This document shows positions 13,946-16,304 of a DNA stretch of 16,304 nt, piece after piece (the first letter of the stretch is position 1; each line of letters opens with the position of its first letter). The DNA is from JBCCSZ01 sp039199225. Its GTDB lineage: Bacteria; Bacteroidota; Bacteroidia; Chitinophagales; Saprospiraceae. The notes under the pieces are model-generated. The model worked only from the letters and a program-made list of their open reading frames with translations. It ran no database searches and was not told the origin of the DNA. The DNA lies in NCBI GenBank assembly GCA_039199225.1, contig JBCCSZ010000175.1:1-16304 (forward strand), given 5' to 3'. Made by a program: the position numbers and the translations under genes.

Positions 13946-16304
13946 TTATCTTACAAGGGTTACGTCTCCCTTAAAAAATTCTATTCGTCCGTCCTTGAAT
14001 AAAACTTCTGCGTAATATGCAAATACGGCGGGGTTCATTCTTTGGCCTTTGAAGTAGCCATCCCATCCGAGGTCCGGGTCATTGGGAAGAAAGTCTCTCA
14101 TTTCAAAAACAAGGTCTCCCCACCGATCAAAAATTCGTAGAAGTTTTATTCTTTCGACATCGTTGTCTGAAAAGATGGTGAACCTATCGTTAAAGCCATC
14201 TCCATTGGGTGTAAAGGCGTTGGGGATGTAAACCCTTTCGCGCTTGTCGATGGACAGTACCAAATCGTCAAAACTGCTGCATCCATTGTCATTGGTGTAG
14301 GTCGCCGTGACACTGGTCATATTGAGGGGCCGAACTGTAATGCTCGTTGGGCAGGCTGGGCATATGATGGTCGTATCTGAGCTGATGATTTCCCATCTGA
14401 TGGAGGAATCTGGCAGGAATAGCGGTCGCCCATCGTCGTTCAATACCCTCAGTTCAATACTGTCTCCCAGCTCAATGATGGTATCCCTTCCCAATTTGAT
14501 AATCAGCTCTTCTGGCTGGAAAATTTGAAGGTCGTCTCGAATCAATTGACAACCATTCACATCTTCTATGGTCAAATTATACGAGCCGGCCTGCAAGCCT
14601 CCGATGACAAACGGAAAATCCGATACGATGCTGGCGCCTGTTCCGTCGAGGTCGACCGCATAGGGTGCTGTTCCCCCTAGGATGGTATCGATGATGATGC
14701 TGCCATTGGAGTCGCCAAAACAGCTGGGGTTTGTCCGTCGGAAAGAAAGAGACAGACTGATGAATTCAATGTCGACATCCAGAATTAAGGAATCGCAGCC
14801 CGTTTGGCTACTGACAAATACTTCTTGCCCTCTGGGGTTGTTGATGTTGTAGCGCGTCCCGTTTAGGATGATGGAATCTTCAGCACAAAAGACATCGATG
14901 AAGCTCTCCTCCAGCGCCGGCGGATGGATGGTGATGTTGGCCGTATCGCTACTGCTGCAACCAAAGCTATTCGTAACGGTGTAAATGGCCAAGTACGTTC
15001 CTGCTGCCTGGTTGGCGGGATTGATCAAGCCGGTAGTGGTGATGCCCGACCAAGCGCCTCCACTGGGCGTACCTGTTAGTCGCATAGAGCCATCACCCGG
15101 GCAAAAGTCCATATCAGCTCCGGCGCTGACGACGGTGAGGGTGTCGACAACAACAAGGGTACTGTCGACATTTGAACAGCCCGTTAGCGTGTCGATCGCT
15201 TGCAAGACATACGTACCTGCATTGGATAAACCGACATCGACGAGCAATGGATTAGAGAGAGAAGAAGAGAAATTCTCAGGCCCTGCCCACAGATAAACCA
15301 GGCTTGAATTACTGCTGCCGGCCGATAATTGAATGTTCTCTCCTTCACATTTCGGACCATCGTTGTTCACGTTAAGATCAGGCAGTTCGAAAATATTGAA
15401 ATTGATGGTTTGGCTACTGCTACCACAATCGTTGGTCGCAACAACTGTGATGGTTTTTTGACCCACACTACTGTAGGTAATCAATGGTGGATTTTCTCCC
15501 TGCCAGCTAGCAAGCGAGGCGGTTGGATCGAAAGTCCATACAAGGCTGCTTCGAGAGCCATTGCAATCGGAAAGTACATCAATTGTAGGCTGTACCTCGA
15601 ATTCATTACATAGGTTGGGCAATTCCGTCAGCTGAATGGACGGTACATCGCCGACAATGACTTCTTCTCGGTAGCTGCTCGTTCCGCAGGCATTGGTCAC
15701 CTCCAACTCGATGGCATATCTACCGGAAAGCGTAAAGAGGAAAGTCGCATCCTCTGTATTTGGACCGCCACTGACAAAGGTCCAACCACTGTTGTCGTCA
15801 TGGCATTCCGCACCATTGAACAGCACCCTCCAAGTGTAGGTTGCAGGAGAACAGTCCAATAACACATTGGAATTATTTGTAGCAGAAATCCTCAGTGGTT
15901 GACATCCTGCCGTTGCATCGATTTGAAAATCTGCCTGCGGGATGCTCAGCACACAAACCCTGGTAGAGTCGGTTGCGCTACAACCTTCTGCATTGGTAAA
16001 AGTGTAATAGACTTTATAAGTATCTGGTACAGTACTATTGAAAAGCCCATTGGGTATGATGTTGCCCTGCTCATCCGTCCAAACGCCACCGGCAGGCGAA
16101 GCTTGTAGTTGTAGATCGCCACCCGCACAGGCATCCACATTTGGTCCTGCTTCAACGATGGGTAATGGGACGACATCGATAAAGATACTGTCCGTACTTT
16201 GACAGCCGCTTGTGGGATTTGTGCTGGTGAGGAAATACCAACTGGAAGTGCTTGGGAAAATTCGAATGGTATCGCCCGTGCTACTGCTTAGGCCAGCCGT
16301 TGAA
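13946..16304 (-). CDS. Large Ig/PKD/SprB-repeat surface protein with type B (CHU_C) T9SS sorting domain, 5' partial
   Basis: The frame is open to the right edge of the window on the minus strand, so the N-terminus lies outside; 785 residues are visible. An apparent start at 16138 is an internal GTG valine codon. The protein is a string of extracellular beta-sandwich repeats whose ends share a GC[SQ]xxDS-like motif (GCQSTDS, GCSATDS, GCSNVDS, GCSSSDT, GCSSFDD). One part is PKD-like (PQADFQIDATAGCQPLRISA to YAIELEVTNACGTSS, about 123-223). A SprB-like repeat follows later (NPSCFGDSNGSIII, GGLQAGSYNLTIEDVNGCQ). The last 96 residues (13949-14236) are a CHU_C gliding-motility-type C-terminal domain: YIPNAFTPNGDGFNDRF, LRIFDRWGDLVFE, GWDGYFKGQRMNPAVFAYYA. 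This tail directs export by the T9SS and surface attachment. The role is probably adhesion or gliding, by analogy with SprB-type proteins. It converges with the SDR gene. Confidence 0.92.
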   Translation of the reverse strand, partial: STAGLSSSTGDTIRIFPSTSSWYFLTSTNPTSGCQSTDSIFIDVVPLPIVEAGPNVDACAGGDLQLQASPAGGVWTDEQGNIIPNGLFNSTVPDTYKVYYTFTNAEGCSATDSTRVCVLSIPQADFQIDATAGCQPLRISATNNSNVLLDCSPATYTWRVLFNGAECHDDNSGWTFVSGGPNTEDATFLFTLSGRYAIELEVTNACGTSSYREEVIVGDVPSIQLTELPNLCNEFEVQPTIDVLSDCNGSRSSLVWTFDPTASLASWQGENPPLITYSSVGQKTITVVATNDCGSSSQTINFNIFELPDLNVNNDGPKCEGENIQLSAGSSNSSLVYLWAGPENFSSSLSNPLLVDVGLSNAGTYVLQAIDTLTGCSNVDSTLVVVDTLTVVSAGADMDFCPGDGSMRLTGTPSGGAWSGITTTGLINPANQAAGTYLAIYTVTNSFGCSSSDTANITIHPPALEESFIDVFCAEDSIILNGTRYNINNPRGQEVFVSSQTGCDSLILDVDIEFISLSLSFRRTNPSCFGDSNGSIIIDTILGGTAPYAVDLDGTGASIVSDFPFVIGGLQAGSYNLTIEDVNGCQLIRDDLQIFQPEELIIKLGRDTIIELGDSIELRVLNDDGRPLFLPDSSIRWEIISSDTTIICPACPTSITVRPLNMTSVTATYTNDNGCSSFDDLVLSIDKRERVYIPNAFTPNGDGFNDRFTIFSDNDVERIKLLRIFDRWGDLVFEMRDFLPNDPDLGWDGYFKGQRMNPAVFAYYAEVLFKDGRIEFFKGDVTLVR

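Noticed and set aside
16136..16138. Start codon for the large surface protein at 16138
   Set aside because: It is a GTG valine inside a repeat domain; the frame stays open and repeat-like to the window edge, so the true start is outside.

Overview
The window looks like chromosomal DNA of a free-living member of the Bacteroidota, most likely near the Saprospirales or Cytophagales. The support is two proteins with type IX secretion (T9SS) C-terminal sorting domains, one of type A and one of type B; a PadR regulator coupled to an 8-TM FtsX-type permease with an N-terminal prefix domain; A-rich leaders without Shine-Dalgarno sites; a few TAnnTTTG-like promoter boxes; and a DUF1572 protein. The genus placement is inference. 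There is no rRNA, tRNA, CRISPR array, transposase or phage structural cluster.

Layout: (1) 1-1832 (+), the C-terminal 609 residues of an S9 prolyl-oligopeptidase/DPP-IV-like peptidase, closed by a strong intrinsic terminator. (2) 1920-5025 (+), a two-gene unit: PadR regulator and large FtsX/MacB-like permease, overlapping by 7 nt, preceded by two near-identical 28-nt direct repeats that cover the likely promoter. (3) 5104-6201 (-), a secreted protein with an S74 intramolecular-chaperone ('tail fiber') domain and a type A T9SS tail, with a structured leader and a 16-nt palindrome upstream. (4) 6202-6815, mostly non-coding and AT-rich. (5) 6816-7403 (-), a DUF1572/DinB-like protein. (6) 7791-9593 (+), a membrane-anchored MutS-like ATPase without mismatch-recognition domains. 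(7) 9677-11509 (+), a TolB/FlgO-like + TPR + AraC-HTH regulator. (8) 11691-12935 (+), a serine beta-lactamase-like lipoprotein, 47 nt before (9) 12983-13876 (+), an atypical SDR NAD(P)-binding protein. (10) 13946-16304 (-), the C-terminal 785 residues of a large Ig/PKD/SprB-repeat adhesin-like protein with a type B (CHU_C) tail.

How they may work together: several products act at the cell envelope (S9 peptidase, permease, two T9SS cargoes, lipoprotein), as is usual in these surface-active bacteria. PadR probably autoregulates its permease operon through the twin repeats. The TolB-TPR-AraC protein may control the lipoprotein/SDR pair downstream; this rests only on order and strand.

I found no multi-gene system that I would call undescribed with confidence. 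The most unusual items are the predicted self-cleaving S74 domain placed before a T9SS tail, the membrane-embedded MutS-like ATPase, and the TolB-TPR-AraC architecture.
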